Shown here piece after piece: positions 1 through 8,849 of a stretch of 64,000 bases of DNA. The translations under genes were made by a program, and so were the position numbers. This stretch comes from Gemmatimonadota bacterium (GTDB taxonomy: Bacteria; Gemmatimonadota; Gemmatimonadetes; Gemmatimonadales; Gemmatimonadaceae): the NCBI GenBank assembly GCA_021413975.1, contig JAIOPJ010000021.1, positions 1-64,000 of the forward strand, in the 5' to 3' direction. The notes beneath the pieces are model-generated. The model did not search any database, was not told where the DNA came from, and saw nothing but the letters and a program-made list of their open reading frames with translations. Each line of letters opens with the position of its first letter. Positions within the stretch are counted from its first letter, which is position 1.

Positions 1-814
1 CCACGAATGTCGTGCCCGGGACGCGGGCGGCGGCATGCCGCACCAGTTCGACCCAACGCACGGGCGACGTGAGCTGCTTGAGGAGCAACTCGCGCGCGGT
101 CGCCGCATCGCCGACCGCCTCGGTGGTCACGTTGCTCCAGATCGGCACCGACGGCGCGCGCCAGTGGGCGGCGTCGAGCGCCGCCTTGAGACCGGCGGCC
201 GCGGGCTCCATCAACGGACTGTGGAATGCCCCGCTCACGGGCAGGCGGATCGCGCGCTTGGCGCCGGCGGCCTTGGCGAGTTCCATCCCCGCCTCGACCG
301 CCGCGACCTCGCCCGAGATCACGATCTGTTCGGTGCTGTTGTAGTTCGCGGGAACGCACACGCCGCGCGCCCCCGCCTCGCGGCAGATCTCCTCGATCGG
401 CCGCTTCAGTTCCCCGAGGATGGCGGCCATGGCCCCCGGCACCTTCACGCCGGTCTCGTACATCAGCTCGCCACGGCGCCGCACGAGCCTGACGGCATCC
501 TCCAGCGGCAACGCACCGGCCGCGTGGTAGGCCGAGAACTCACCGAGCGAGTGTCCTGCCGCCCCCTGCACCCGCGCCGAGACCTTCTCCTTCACGACGG
601 CCCAGACCGCGGCACCATGCGCCAGCAGCGCCGGCTGCGCGTTGTGCGTGAGCGTCAGCTCCTCGGCCGGTCCCTCGAAGCAGAGCGTGCTGAGCTTGGT
701 GCCCAGTGCGGCGTCGGCGCGATCGAACACGTCGCGGGCTGCCGGGAAGGCCTCGGCGAGGTCCTTCGCCATGCCGGGTTTCTGCGAGCCCTGACCGGGG
801 AAGAGTAGGAACAC
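1..814 (-). CDS. fabD: Malonyl-CoA:ACP transacylase FabD (C-terminus cut by window edge)
   Basis: Moves the malonyl group from CoA to acyl carrier protein, the entry step of type II fatty acid synthesis in the cytoplasm. Reading from a GTG at 814, the protein opens with the family GQGSQ motif near residue 7. It carries the nucleophile motif GHSLGE at residues 87-92, so Ser89 is the predicted catalytic serine. About 271 of the usual 300-310 residues are inside the window; the C-terminus lies beyond base 1. It follows fabH by 23 bases on the same strand, as in many rpmF-plsX-fabH-fabD clusters. The GTG start was chosen because the conserved N-terminus begins there; no strong ribosome binding site is visible. 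Confidence 0.93.
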   Translation of the reverse strand, partial: MFLLFPGQGSQKPGMAKDLAEAFPAARDVFDRADAALGTKLSTLCFEGPAEELTLTHNAQPALLAHGAAVWAVVKEKVSARVQGAAGHSLGEFSAYHAAGALPLEDAVRLVRRRGELMYETGVKVPGAMAAILGELKRPIEEICREAGARGVCVPANYNSTEQIVISGEVAAVEAGMELAKAAGAKRAIRLPVSGAFHSPLMEPAAAGLKAALDAAHWRAPSVPIWSNVTTEAVGDAATARELLLKQLTSPVRWVELVRHAAARVPGTTFV

Positions 815-837
815 GGGACTCGGAGGTGAGGGGTGAG

Positions 838-1827
838 TCAGAACCGGACGACCATCGATCCCCAGGTGAAGCCGGCACCGAACGCCACGAACATCACGGT
901 GCTCCCCTCCTTGATCAGCCCCTGCTCCTGCGCTTCGCTCAGCGCGATCGGGATCGAGGCCGCCGAGGTGTTGCCGAACCGGTCGACGTTCACGTAGACC
1001 TTCTCCATCGGGATGTTGGCGTGCTTCGCCGTCGCCTCGATGATGCGGATGTTCGCCTGGTGCGGGATCATGAGATCGATGTCCGCCGCCGAGAGCTTCG
1101 CGCCGTCGAGGGCACGGTCGGAGGCGTCCGCCATCGAACGCACGGCGTTCTTGAAGACCTCGCGGCCGGCCATCGTCAGCAGGTGCGATCCGTCGGCGAT
1201 GATCTCCGGCGTGACGGGCGCGAGACAGCCGCCCTTCGGCCGGTGGAGCAGGTCGGCGAGCGTGCCGTCGGAGCGCATGTAGGCGGAGAGGATGCCGCGG
1301 CCCTTGGTGCTCTTCTTGAGGATCGTCGCCCCCGCCCCGTCGCCGAAGAGGACGCAGGTGTTGCGGTCCTTCCAGTTCACGATGCGCGAGAGCTGTTCGC
1401 CGCCGATGACGAGGATCGTCTCGTAGCCGCCGGTCGCGAGGAGCCCCTCGGCGATCTGGATCCCGTAGAGCCAGCCCGAGCAGGCCGCATCGATGTCGAA
1501 CGCCACGGCGCGCGTGGCGCCGAGTGCGGCCTGGATCTCGACCGCCGTGGCCGGCAGCAGCCGGTCGGGGCTCGCGGTGCCGAGGATGATCACGTCGAGT
1601 TCGCTGGCCGTGACACCCGCGCGCTTCATCGCGAGCCGTGCCGCCTCGGCGGAGATACTCGTGAGCGTCTCGCCCTCGCCGGCGATATGGCGTTCGCGGA
1701 TGCCGGTGCGCTCGCGGATCCACTCGTCGGAGGTGTCGATCCCCATGCCGACGAACTCGTCGTTGCGGAGGACCCGCTTGGGCACCGCGTGGCCGGTGGC
1801 CGCGAGCATCGCGAACGGGCGCTTCAT
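838..1827 (-). CDS. fabH: Beta-ketoacyl-ACP synthase III FabH
   Basis: Condenses an acyl-CoA primer with malonyl-ACP to start fatty acid chains. The 329-residue protein has the complete thiolase-fold catalytic triad: Cys116 in DAACSG, His256 in PHQAN and Asn286 in GNTSAA. The length is typical. Its ATG at 1825-1827 overlaps the TGA of plsX (ATGA), which indicates translational coupling, and fabD follows directly. The family is well defined; the only uncertainty is primer preference (acetyl or branched), which cannot be read from the sequence by eye. Confidence 0.97.
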   Translation of the reverse strand: MKRPFAMLAATGHAVPKRVLRNDEFVGMGIDTSDEWIRERTGIRERHIAGEGETLTSISAEAARLAMKRAGVTASELDVIILGTASPDRLLPATAVEIQAALGATRAVAFDIDAACSGWLYGIQIAEGLLATGGYETILVIGGEQLSRIVNWKDRNTCVLFGDGAGATILKKSTKGRGILSAYMRSDGTLADLLHRPKGGCLAPVTPEIIADGSHLLTMAGREVFKNAVRSMADASDRALDGAKLSAADIDLMIPHQANIRIIEATAKHANIPMEKVYVNVDRFGNTSAASIPIALSEAQEQGLIKEGSTVMFVAFGAGFTWGSMVVRF

Positions 1828-2825
1828 GACGTGAGTTGCTCCCGGATGTGCTGGCTCATGTGGGACTCCACGGCGCGGATGCCCGCGAAGATGCCGTTCT
1901 TGATCGCTTCCGGGCTCGACTTGCCGTGGCAGATGATGCTGACGCCCTTCAGTCCGAGCAGCGGCGCCCCTCCGTACTTCTCGTAGTCGAGCGAGTGCAC
2001 CACCGATCCGAGCTGTTCCCTGCTGACGCCCGCTTTGAGCATCATGCCGAAGAACATCGGGGCGACCGCCTCGTAGAACTTGAGGAGCACGTTGCCGGTG
2101 AAGCCGTCGCAGACGACGACGTCGATCGGGCCGCGGTCGCAGCTCCCGGTGGGGATGTCGCGCCCTTCGACGTTGCCGATGAAGTTGAGGTGGGCGCCGA
2201 GCAGGAGCTGATGGGCCTCCTTCACGGCAGCGTTGCCCTTCTCCGCTTCCTCGCCGATCGAGAGGAGGCCCACGGCCGGATTGGGTCGGCCCAGGATGTC
2301 GCGGGCGTAGACACTCCCGAGGCGAGCGAACTGCACGAGTTCGGCGGCGGAGCAGTCGACGTTGGCGCCGGCGTCGAGCACGACGACCGGCTGCTTGGCC
2401 GTCGGGAAGACCGTCCCGATGGCGGGGCGCGAGAGGCCTTCGTGCAGCCGCAGGATGAAGGTCGAGGCGGCCATCTGCGCGCCGGTGTTGCCGGCGGAGA
2501 CGAAGGCGTCGGACCGCCCCTCGGTCTGGAGCCGGATGCCGACGGCCATGGACGACTGCGGCTTGCCGCGGATGGCGACCGAGGGCTTGTCGGTCATCTC
2601 GATGACGTCGGGCGCGTCGACGATCTCAAAGCGCGTAGCCGCCTCGACCAGGAGGGCCGGAGCGGCAGCGAGTTGGGCGTTCAGTTGCTCCTGGATGACG
2701 CTCGCGCGTCCCACGAGTTGGATCTGGTGCTCAGGCCCCAGTTCCTGGATGGCGAGCAGGGCGGCAGCGATCGGCGCGGCTGGGGCATGGTCGCCCCCCA
2801 TCGCGTCCAGCGCGATGCGCGCCAC
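1824..2825 (-). CDS. plsX: Phosphate acyltransferase PlsX
   Basis: Makes acyl-phosphate from acyl-ACP, feeding PlsY in membrane phospholipid synthesis. The conserved N-terminus (ALDAMGGDHAP) begins right after a GTG at 2825, two bases after the rpmF stop. Longer versions of the frame would overlap rpmF and do not look conserved, so GTG 2825 is preferred and gives 333 residues, the normal family size. DAGANVDC and the FTGN region near the C-terminus are also family features. The stop overlaps the fabH ATG. The gene sits in the standard rpmF-plsX-fabH-fabD order, linking lipid supply with ribosome protein synthesis. Confidence 0.96.
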   Translation of the reverse strand: MARIALDAMGGDHAPAAPIAAALLAIQELGPEHQIQLVGRASVIQEQLNAQLAAAPALLVEAATRFEIVDAPDVIEMTDKPSVAIRGKPQSSMAVGIRLQTEGRSDAFVSAGNTGAQMAASTFILRLHEGLSRPAIGTVFPTAKQPVVVLDAGANVDCSAAELVQFARLGSVYARDILGRPNPAVGLLSIGEEAEKGNAAVKEAHQLLLGAHLNFIGNVEGRDIPTGSCDRGPIDVVVCDGFTGNVLLKFYEAVAPMFFGMMLKAGVSREQLGSVVHSLDYEKYGGAPLLGLKGVSIICHGKSSPEAIKNGIFAGIRAVESHMSQHIREQLTS

Positions 2826-2827
2826 GG

Positions 2828-3010
2828 CTACGCTTCGCGCGCCGCGACCCGCTGTTCCCCGGCGTAGAACCCGCACTCCTCACACACGTGGTGCGGGCGC
2901 TTCATCGCGCCGCACTTCGGGCACGCCTGGATGTTGATCGCCGGGGCGATCTTGTGGGTGTTGCGAGCGCGCTTCTTGCGCTTGGAGGTACGGCGCTTCG
3001 GGACGGCCAT
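2828..3010 (-). CDS. rpmF: 50S ribosomal protein L32
   Basis: Small zinc-ribbon protein of the large ribosomal subunit. The 60-residue sequence starts MAVPKRRTSKRKKRARNTH, the usual basic L32 N-terminus. It holds two Cys pairs, CPKC and CEEC, which form the zinc site, so this is the C+ (zinc-binding) form of L32. It lies between the DUF177 gene (30 bases upstream) and plsX (2 bases downstream). That is the arrangement seen in many bacteria where rpmF heads the phospholipid/fatty acid cluster. Confidence 0.97.
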   Translation of the reverse strand: MAVPKRRTSKRKKRARNTHKIAPAINIQACPKCGAMKRPHHVCEECGFYAGEQRVAAREA

Positions 3011-3040
3011 CGGGAACCTGCCAGGTAGGGTTGATCGGGA

Positions 3041-3502
3041 TCAGGACAAGATACAGGCACAGGGGCCGGCATTGAGATCGGCACCGCACGTCGGGCAGAA
3101 CCCCTTGCAGTCGGGGCGGCACAACGGGAGGGCCGGAGCCTCGAGCAGCCACTGCTCACGGAGCGCGGGGCGAAGGTCGAGCGTCGTCCCCGAATCACCG
3201 AGCGGGAAGACATCCGGTTCGTCCGCGTTCTCGTCGTCGGCGTCGGCGTAGAGGAAGTGGGCTTGACCGCTCACCGCACTCTCCACCGGCACCAGGCACC
3301 GGCGGCACTCCCCGGCAGCGGTTCCAGTGAACGCGCCGCTGAAGTAGTACCGGCCGCTGCCCGCTCCGCTCAGACGTCCGGTGACATGGACATGCGAGAC
3401 AGGACGAGCGTCGTCCTCCAACCAGACCGGATCGGCGGCGCTGAGGTCCCCTTCGACCTGGACGGCGCCTTGGGATAGGGTGCGGATGTCGAACGACAGC
3501 AT
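3041..3502 (-). CDS. DUF177 (YceD-like) protein
   Basis: Member of the DUF177/YceD family, which commonly precedes rpmF; YceD has been linked to 23S rRNA or L32 accumulation in other bacteria, but its role here is inferred from position only. The 153-residue protein contains the family ECRRCL segment near the middle and ends in a Cys-rich tail (CRPDC, CPTCG, CAC) that looks metal-binding. The ATG at 3502 is preferred because conserved sequence starts at MLSFDIRTL; an in-frame upstream ATG would add 15 unconserved residues. It is probably transcribed together with rpmF, plsX, fabH and fabD. Confidence 0.88.
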   Translation of the reverse strand: MLSFDIRTLSQGAVQVEGDLSAADPVWLEDDARPVSHVHVTGRLSGAGSGRYYFSGAFTGTAAGECRRCLVPVESAVSGQAHFLYADADDENADEPDVFPLGDSGTTLDLRPALREQWLLEAPALPLCRPDCKGFCPTCGADLNAGPCACILS

Positions 3503-3589
3503 AGCAAAGGAAGATACCCCGCCCGAGGGGTGCGGACAAGGGGGCAACTCTCGGCGTCTCCGGCACTTAGAGCGGTGCCGGACCGCCGG

Positions 3590-4009
3590 TCAGATGACGT
3601 CCGCTTCGGCGAAGAAGAACCGGCTCTCGCGGACGGCGTTCTCGTCCGAATCCGAGGCGTGGATCGCGTTCCGGCCCTTGGACTCGGCGAAGAGCTTCCG
3701 GACCGTCCCGGCGGCCGCCTCGGCCGGATCGGTCGCGCCGATGGCGTCCCGGAGGGCGCTGACGGCGCTCCCCTTCTTGAGCACGAACGGCATGCAGGGG
3801 GCCGAGCTCATGAACTCCACGAGCTCGCCATAGAACGGGCGGCCGCGGTGGACGGCGTAGAACTCCTCCGCCTGCTTCTTGGTGAGCTGCATGACGCGCG
3901 CGGCCTTGAGCGTGAAGCCCTGGGCTTCGAGGTGCGCGATGATCTTGCCGGCCTTGCCCGCGTTGAAGGCGTCGGGCTTGATGATCGAGAAGGTATAGTC
4001 GAGGGACAT
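3590..4009 (-). CDS. ndk: Nucleoside diphosphate kinase
   Basis: Balances cellular NTP and dNTP pools by transferring a phosphate from ATP to nucleoside diphosphates through a phospho-histidine. The 139-residue protein has the expected size. It starts with SLDYTFSIIKPDA and carries the active-site histidine at 117 in NAIHASDS, followed by the conserved Ser/Asp. The gene stands between sucD (upstream, separated by 271 bases containing a palindromic repeat) and the DUF177 gene (downstream). The repeat between sucD and ndk probably separates transcription units. Confidence 0.97.
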   Translation of the reverse strand: MSLDYTFSIIKPDAFNAGKAGKIIAHLEAQGFTLKAARVMQLTKKQAEEFYAVHRGRPFYGELVEFMSSAPCMPFVLKKGSAVSALRDAIGATDPAEAAAGTVRKLFAESKGRNAIHASDSDENAVRESRFFFAEADVI

Positions 4010-4048
4010 CGGTCTGGGTTCCGTATTGGTTGGTTGGTTCGGACTGCG

Positions 4049-4250
4049 ACTGCTTTCACCACCGAGGCACCGAGGGCACCGGGAACTGCGACTGCCACGG
4101 CAAGACCTTGGGAACTACCGCGTGCGACGCAGTTGCCGTTCCCCAAGTACTTGCGGTTCCCTGCCAAGCGCGCACTCCTGCCCCGCCCTGCGCGCCGTCA
4201 TGCGCTCGTGCAGTCCCCGGTGTCCTCGGTGCCTCGGTGGTGAAAGCAGT
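4049..4250. repeat. Palindromic intergenic repeat, copy 1
   Basis: Left arm 4049-4084 and right arm 4215-4250 are inverted copies that match over about 36 bases with one mismatch; the core reads CACCACCGAGGCACCGAGG. The arms enclose about 130 bases that contain a second, weaker inverted repeat. The same arms occur at 21202-21313 and 49753-49830. The element fills the space between sucD and ndk. No protein is encoded; it may be a dispersed REP/MITE-like element or a transcript-end hairpin. Confidence 0.85.
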
Positions 4251-4280
4251 GGCAGGAGAACCCAAGGACCCGCACCGCCA

Positions 4281-5153
4281 TCACCCGAGCCGCGCCCGGA
4301 TGAGCTCCACGAAGTCCTTCGGCCGCTTCGCGATCCCCATCCCCGCGGCCGCGAACGCCTCGAGCTTCTCGGCCGCCGTCCCCGACGACCCGGAGATGAT
4401 CGCGCCGGCATGCCCCATCCGCCGCCCCGGCGGTGCGGTCTGCCCCGCGATGAACCCGACGACCGGCTTCTTCATGTGCTTCTTCACGAACTCGGCCGCT
4501 TCCTGCTCATCCGTCCCACCGATCTCCCCCATCATCGCGACAGCCTTGGTCTTCGGGTCCTTCTCGAAGGCCTCGAGGCAGTCGATGAAGTTGGTGCCGT
4601 TGATCGGATCGCCGCCGATGCCGACGCAGGTGGTCTGGCCGATCCCGGCGCGCGTGAGCTGGTAGACGATCTCATACGTGAGCGTACCCGACCGCGACAC
4701 GACTCCGACGGGCCCCGGCATGCAGATCCGCCCCGGGATGATCCCGACCTTCGACTCGCCCGGCGTGATGAGCCCCGGGCAGTTCGGGCCGATCAACCGC
4801 ACACCCTTCTCCTTCACGAAGGGATAGACCTTCGTCATGTCGAGCACCGGCACGCCCTCGGTGATGCAGACCACGAGCTGCACGCCGGCGGCGGCCGCTT
4901 CCATGATCGCATCGGCGGCGAACGGGGGCGGCACGTAGATCACGCTCGTGTTGGCGCCGGTCGCCTTCACGGCATCCATGACCGTGTTGAAGATCGGCAC
5001 GGTCCCCTCGAACTTCTGGCCCCCCTTGCCCGGCGTCACGCCGGCCACGACCTGGGTGCCGTACTCCATCATCTGCTTCGCGTGGAAGGAGCCGTCGCGG
5101 CCCGTGATCCCCTGGATCACCAGCTTGGTGTTCTTGTCGATGAAGACGCTCAT
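4281..5153 (-). CDS. sucD: Succinyl-CoA synthetase alpha subunit
   Basis: Catalyses the TCA-cycle step succinyl-CoA + NDP + Pi to succinate + NTP together with SucC. The 290-residue protein begins [19 protein letters not shown], has the CoA-binding Rossmann region, and carries the phosphorylated histidine at 248 in GHAGAI. GSSGTA follows it. The ATG lies one base after the sucC stop, so the pair is clearly an operon. The 2-oxoacid:ferredoxin oxidoreductase genes at 52.9-57.5 kb could supply succinyl-CoA, although no oxoglutarate dehydrogenase is visible in this window to compare. Confidence 0.97.
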   Translation of the reverse strand: MSVFIDKNTKLVIQGITGRDGSFHAKQMMEYGTQVVAGVTPGKGGQKFEGTVPIFNTVMDAVKATGANTSVIYVPPPFAADAIMEAAAAGVQLVVCITEGVPVLDMTKVYPFVKEKGVRLIGPNCPGLITPGESKVGIIPGRICMPGPVGVVSRSGTLTYEIVYQLTRAGIGQTTCVGIGGDPINGTNFIDCLEAFEKDPKTKAVAMMGEIGGTDEQEAAEFVKKHMKKPVVGFIAGQTAPPGRRMGHAGAIISGSSGTAAEKLEAFAAAGMGIAKRPKDFVELIRARLG

Positions 5154-5154
5154 G

Positions 5155-6294
5155 CTACTTCCCTCCCTTGGCGAGCGCGACGGCCTTCTGCACCGCCTCG
5201 TCCATGTCGCTCGACGCCGAGAAGCCGTTCTCGGTCAGGATCCTCATCGCGATCTCCTCGTTGGTGCCGGTCAGGCGGATCACGATGGGCACCTTGAGCG
5301 GGTTCGCCTTGGTGGCCGTCACGATGCCGTTCGCGACGTCATCGGTGCGCGTGATGCCGCCGAAGATGTTGAACAGGATGGCCTTCACGTTGGGGTCGGC
5401 CGTGATGATGCGGAGCGCGTTGACGACCTTCTCCGGATTCGACGACCCGCCGATGTCGAGGAAGTTCGCCGGCTCGCCGCCGTAGTACTTCACGAGGTCC
5501 ATCGTCGCCATCGCGAGGCCGGCGCCGTTCACCACGCAGCCCACGTCGCCGTCGAGCTTGATGAACGTGAGGTTCGCGTTGCGCGCGTCCACCTCGCTCG
5601 GCTCCTCGCTGCTCACGTCGCGCAGCGCGGCGATCGCGGGGAGGCGGTCGAGCTCGTTGTCGTCGATCACCATCTTGCCGTCGACCGCGATCAGTTCGCC
5701 CGTGGGCGTCACGACCAGCGGGTTGATCTCGGCGAGCGAGCAGCCGCTCGCCATGAAGGCGGCGTAGAGTTGCTGCATGATCTTCGCGGCGCCGCGCGCG
5801 AGCTTCACGTCGCCGAAGAGGAAGAAGCCCATCCGCATCGCGTCGTAGGTCGGCAGGCCGTAGCGCGGATCGACCGGCACGTAGAGGATCTTCTCGGGCG
5901 TCTCGGCGGCCACCTGCTCGATGTCGATGCCGCCGGCGGCGGACACCATGAACACCGGCTTCTTGGTCGCGCGGTCGACGATGATGCCCACGTACGCCTC
6001 GCTGCCGATGTCGGCGGCGACGGTGACGAGCACCTTCTCGACCGTGAGACCCTTGATGTCCATGCCCAGGATCGCCGTCGCCTTCTCCTTGGCGTCGGCC
6101 GGGGTCTTGCAGAACTTCACGCCGCCGGCCTTGCCGCGCCCACCGACGTGGACCTGCGCCTTGACCATGACCGCCGTGCCGTACTCCTTGGCGATCGCCT
6201 CGGCCTCGGCTGGGGTGGTGGCGACCTTGCCGGGCGGGATGTTCACGCCGTAGCCGCGGAGGATGTCCTTCGCTTGGTATTCGTGGAGATTCAC
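5155..6294 (-). CDS. sucC: ADP-forming succinyl-CoA synthetase beta subunit
   Basis: Nucleotide-binding partner of SucD, with an N-terminal ATP-grasp domain. The conserved start [16 protein letters not shown] follows a GTG at 6294, giving 379 residues, close to the family norm. A much longer open frame continues upstream but its translation is unconserved, so it was not used. [14 protein letters not shown] (about residues 44-57) is the ATP-grasp glycine-rich loop, and the C-terminal half has the GSSNPEKV and GGITR elements. The stop is TAG, which shows TAG is an ordinary stop codon in this genome. Confidence 0.96.
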   Translation of the reverse strand: MNLHEYQAKDILRGYGVNIPPGKVATTPAEAEAIAKEYGTAVMVKAQVHVGGRGKAGGVKFCKTPADAKEKATAILGMDIKGLTVEKVLVTVAADIGSEAYVGIIVDRATKKPVFMVSAAGGIDIEQVAAETPEKILYVPVDPRYGLPTYDAMRMGFFLFGDVKLARGAAKIMQQLYAAFMASGCSLAEINPLVVTPTGELIAVDGKMVIDDNELDRLPAIAALRDVSSEEPSEVDARNANLTFIKLDGDVGCVVNGAGLAMATMDLVKYYGGEPANFLDIGGSSNPEKVVNALRIITADPNVKAILFNIFGGITRTDDVANGIVTATKANPLKVPIVIRLTGTNEEIAMRILTENGFSASSDMDEAVQKAVALAKGGK

Positions 6295-6379
6295 AGCGGG
6301 CTCCAGGGGGTTTGGAAGAGAGTCCCGAAAACTAGCGGACCGGCGCCGCGATTGGCAGACGCGGAGAGACGGCCGAGCG

Positions 6380-8848
6380 CTATCGCTGCGGGCGTCCGAG
6401 CAGGCGTCCCAGCGCGGTCCACGCCTCGCCGTACGCGCGCCAATCCCCCACCCGCAGGGCCGCCGCGGCGGCGTCGTACAGCTGCGCGGCGCGCGCGCGG
6501 AAGACCTCCGGCGGGACGTCCCGCCCGGTCGGCTCGACCGACTGGCCGAGCGCGGCGGCGACGGTGCGACCGACGACGGTGCTCGAGCCCTTGAGCACCA
6601 CCACGCCGGCGAGGCGCGGCGGGCCGTCCGCCGGCCACTCGTAGAAGCTCTGGACGAAGGCGATTCCCCCGACCGTGGGGATCGCCTGCACGCGTCCGCG
6701 TCGCGAGTCCTTGAGCGCCCGTCCGAATCCCGCCTGGTCGGCCGCACGCTGCAGCGCCTGGAGGACGCCGGTCCAGTTCGTTTCCGAGGTCGGGGGCAGC
6801 AGCGTGGTGCGCGGCGCGAGACCTCCGCGCGACACGAGCAGTCCGGCCATGCGATCCGCGCTCGACACGGCGATCCCCCAGCCGAGCGTCCCGCTCGAGT
6901 CGAGTTGGTGCAAGGTCGGCGGCCCGGCCGTGAGATCGGCGTCGGCGTCGTCGACCCGCGAGAGCGATCCCCCGGTCAGCACCGCGCCCCGCACGCCGGT
7001 GCGACCGAGGATCGCGCCCTGGATCATCGTCCAGTCCGTGGCCGGAGGCAGTCCGGAGCGGAGCCAGCCCGGTGCGTCCTCGCGCGCGGTGAAGAGCGTG
7101 GGCAGTCGCGCCATCCAACCGCGCATCACCGGATCGGGTGCCGCGACGGGCAGCAGCATCACGCGGCCCGTCTGCGCCTGGACGACGGCGGTGGCCGCGT
7201 GCTGCGCGTAGTGCACGAAGCGCCCGTCGACGAGCAGTCGTTCGGTGAGCGGATAGTGTTCCGCGACCGTGAAGAGCTCGACGACCCAGTAGAGCGAGTC
7301 GCCCCGCACCACCGGCGTCACGGTCTCACCGCGGGCGAGGAACGGCGTGAGCCGGACGAGTCGGTCGATCGCATCGCGCTCGGTGACGATGCGGGGACGT
7401 GGCGACGGGGCGTCCTGCGCCAGCAGTCGCGGGTTCTGCTGGTCCCAGGCCTGCACGAGCCGCTGGAGTCCGGTCTCGAACGGCGGTGCCGCGAGTCGGC
7501 CCAGCGTGTCGGCGACGAGGGCGTAGCTCGGCGCCCCGGGGAAGACGAGCACGCCGCCGATGCCGGGCGACGCCGGCCCGACGCCCGGGAGCGGCAGTCC
7601 CGAGGGGTCGATCGCATTGCTGCGGACGAGGTCCGCCGGCCACGCGGCGCCCGGCGGTGCGTCGGTCGGCGCGCGACGGAGCAGCACGGCATCGAGCCCC
7701 ATCGCGCCGGCCTGCCACGAGAGGGCCGCGACGTCGGCCCCGCGCCGGTCGCGTTCGATGAAGCGCATGAGTGCGGCCGGGTCCCAGCTGCTCACCCACC
7801 GCGCGAGTTGCGCGTCGTCGAGTCGCTCGGGCGGGAGCGTGTCAGGGACCGCGACCTGGTCGACGCCGAAGGCGCGGCGCGTGAAGAGCAGTCGTGTCGC
7901 CTCGTACGGACGACTCCGCTCGGCGGCCGCGCGCGTGTCGCCGCGCGCGGGCGCCGCGGCCGGCAGGATCACCACGCGCGCCACCGGCCCGGCCACGAAG
8001 ACCGCGACGAGCACGCCCCACGCGAGCCGCATGTTCGCGCGCCAGACCGACCAGACGAAGATCACCGCGACGGGCAGGGCGACGAACGAGATGACGGCGA
8101 GATACGGGAGGAGGATCCGGTGATCGAACGCGGTGAACGGTCGCGCGTCGAACAGGACCGTCCCCTCGCCGCTCCCCGCCGACAGGAGCGCGAAGCGGTC
8201 GAGTCGCCATCCCCACGCGATCACCGCGATCGAGAGACCGGCGAGCACGCCGAGGTGGCGGCGGACCCACGTCGAGACATAGAGCCCCCGCTCGTCCCAC
8301 CGCACGCTGGGCGTGACGACGTAGGCGAGGAGCACCGTCATGCCGGTGATCACCAGCAGCACGGACGCGTTCTCGTACAGATGCCGCTCGAACGGCAGCC
8401 AGTTGACGAAGAACCCGAGGTCGCGGTCGAGATACGGCTCGTACTCGGCGAACGGGAGTCCGTGCATCGCCTGCGCGAGCAGCGTCCATTCCTGCTCCGA
8501 GACGGCGAAGAGCGCCGCCACGAGGAGCGCACCGACCAGTGCGAGCAGCGTCAGGCGACGGGTCGGGATCGCCTCGGCGATCTCCACGCCGCCGATCGAC
8601 CGAGGCAGGACGAGGGCGACGATCGATTGCCGGACCGCGAAGAAGTGCGCGAAGGCGAATGCGAAGGCGACAGAGGAGACGGCCGCCCGCAGCATCGTCA
8701 GGTCCAGCAGTCGCTCGCGCCAGAGCGCGTCGGCGCCGAGCGCATGGTGGAACGCCCAGTCGCCGTAGAGCCCGGCGACCCAGCGTCCCACGAGGAGAGC
8801 GAGCGCGAGCCCGGCCAGGAGCCAGAGGAGCCCGCGCCGCGCCTTCAT
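6380..8848 (-). CDS. UPF0182 family membrane protein
   Basis: Large integral membrane protein of the UPF0182 (COG1615) family, whose function is unknown. The 822 residues divide into an N-terminal half with about seven hydrophobic segments and a soluble, probably extracytoplasmic C-terminal half. The first segments lie near residues 8-25, 55-75 and 100-120, and a family-typical region of a hydrophobic stretch followed by WLPFERHLYENA lies near 145-160. Family members are usually 850-1000 residues, so this one is slightly short. The ATG lies one base before the stop of the phosphohexomutase gene upstream, so the two are probably cotranscribed. Confidence 0.85.
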   Translation of the reverse strand: MKARRGLLWLLAGLALALLVGRWVAGLYGDWAFHHALGADALWRERLLDLTMLRAAVSSVAFAFAFAHFFAVRQSIVALVLPRSIGGVEIAEAIPTRRLTLLALVGALLVAALFAVSEQEWTLLAQAMHGLPFAEYEPYLDRDLGFFVNWLPFERHLYENASVLLVITGMTVLLAYVVTPSVRWDERGLYVSTWVRRHLGVLAGLSIAVIAWGWRLDRFALLSAGSGEGTVLFDARPFTAFDHRILLPYLAVISFVALPVAVIFVWSVWRANMRLAWGVLVAVFVAGPVARVVILPAAAPARGDTRAAAERSRPYEATRLLFTRRAFGVDQVAVPDTLPPERLDDAQLARWVSSWDPAALMRFIERDRRGADVAALSWQAGAMGLDAVLLRRAPTDAPPGAAWPADLVRSNAIDPSGLPLPGVGPASPGIGGVLVFPGAPSYALVADTLGRLAAPPFETGLQRLVQAWDQQNPRLLAQDAPSPRPRIVTERDAIDRLVRLTPFLARGETVTPVVRGDSLYWVVELFTVAEHYPLTERLLVDGRFVHYAQHAATAVVQAQTGRVMLLPVAAPDPVMRGWMARLPTLFTAREDAPGWLRSGLPPATDWTMIQGAILGRTGVRGAVLTGGSLSRVDDADADLTAGPPTLHQLDSSGTLGWGIAVSSADRMAGLLVSRGGLAPRTTLLPPTSETNWTGVLQALQRAADQAGFGRALKDSRRGRVQAIPTVGGIAFVQSFYEWPADGPPRLAGVVVLKGSSTVVGRTVAAALGQSVEPTGRDVPPEVFRARAAQLYDAAAAALRVGDWRAYGEAWTALGRLLGRPQR

Positions 8849-8849
8849 C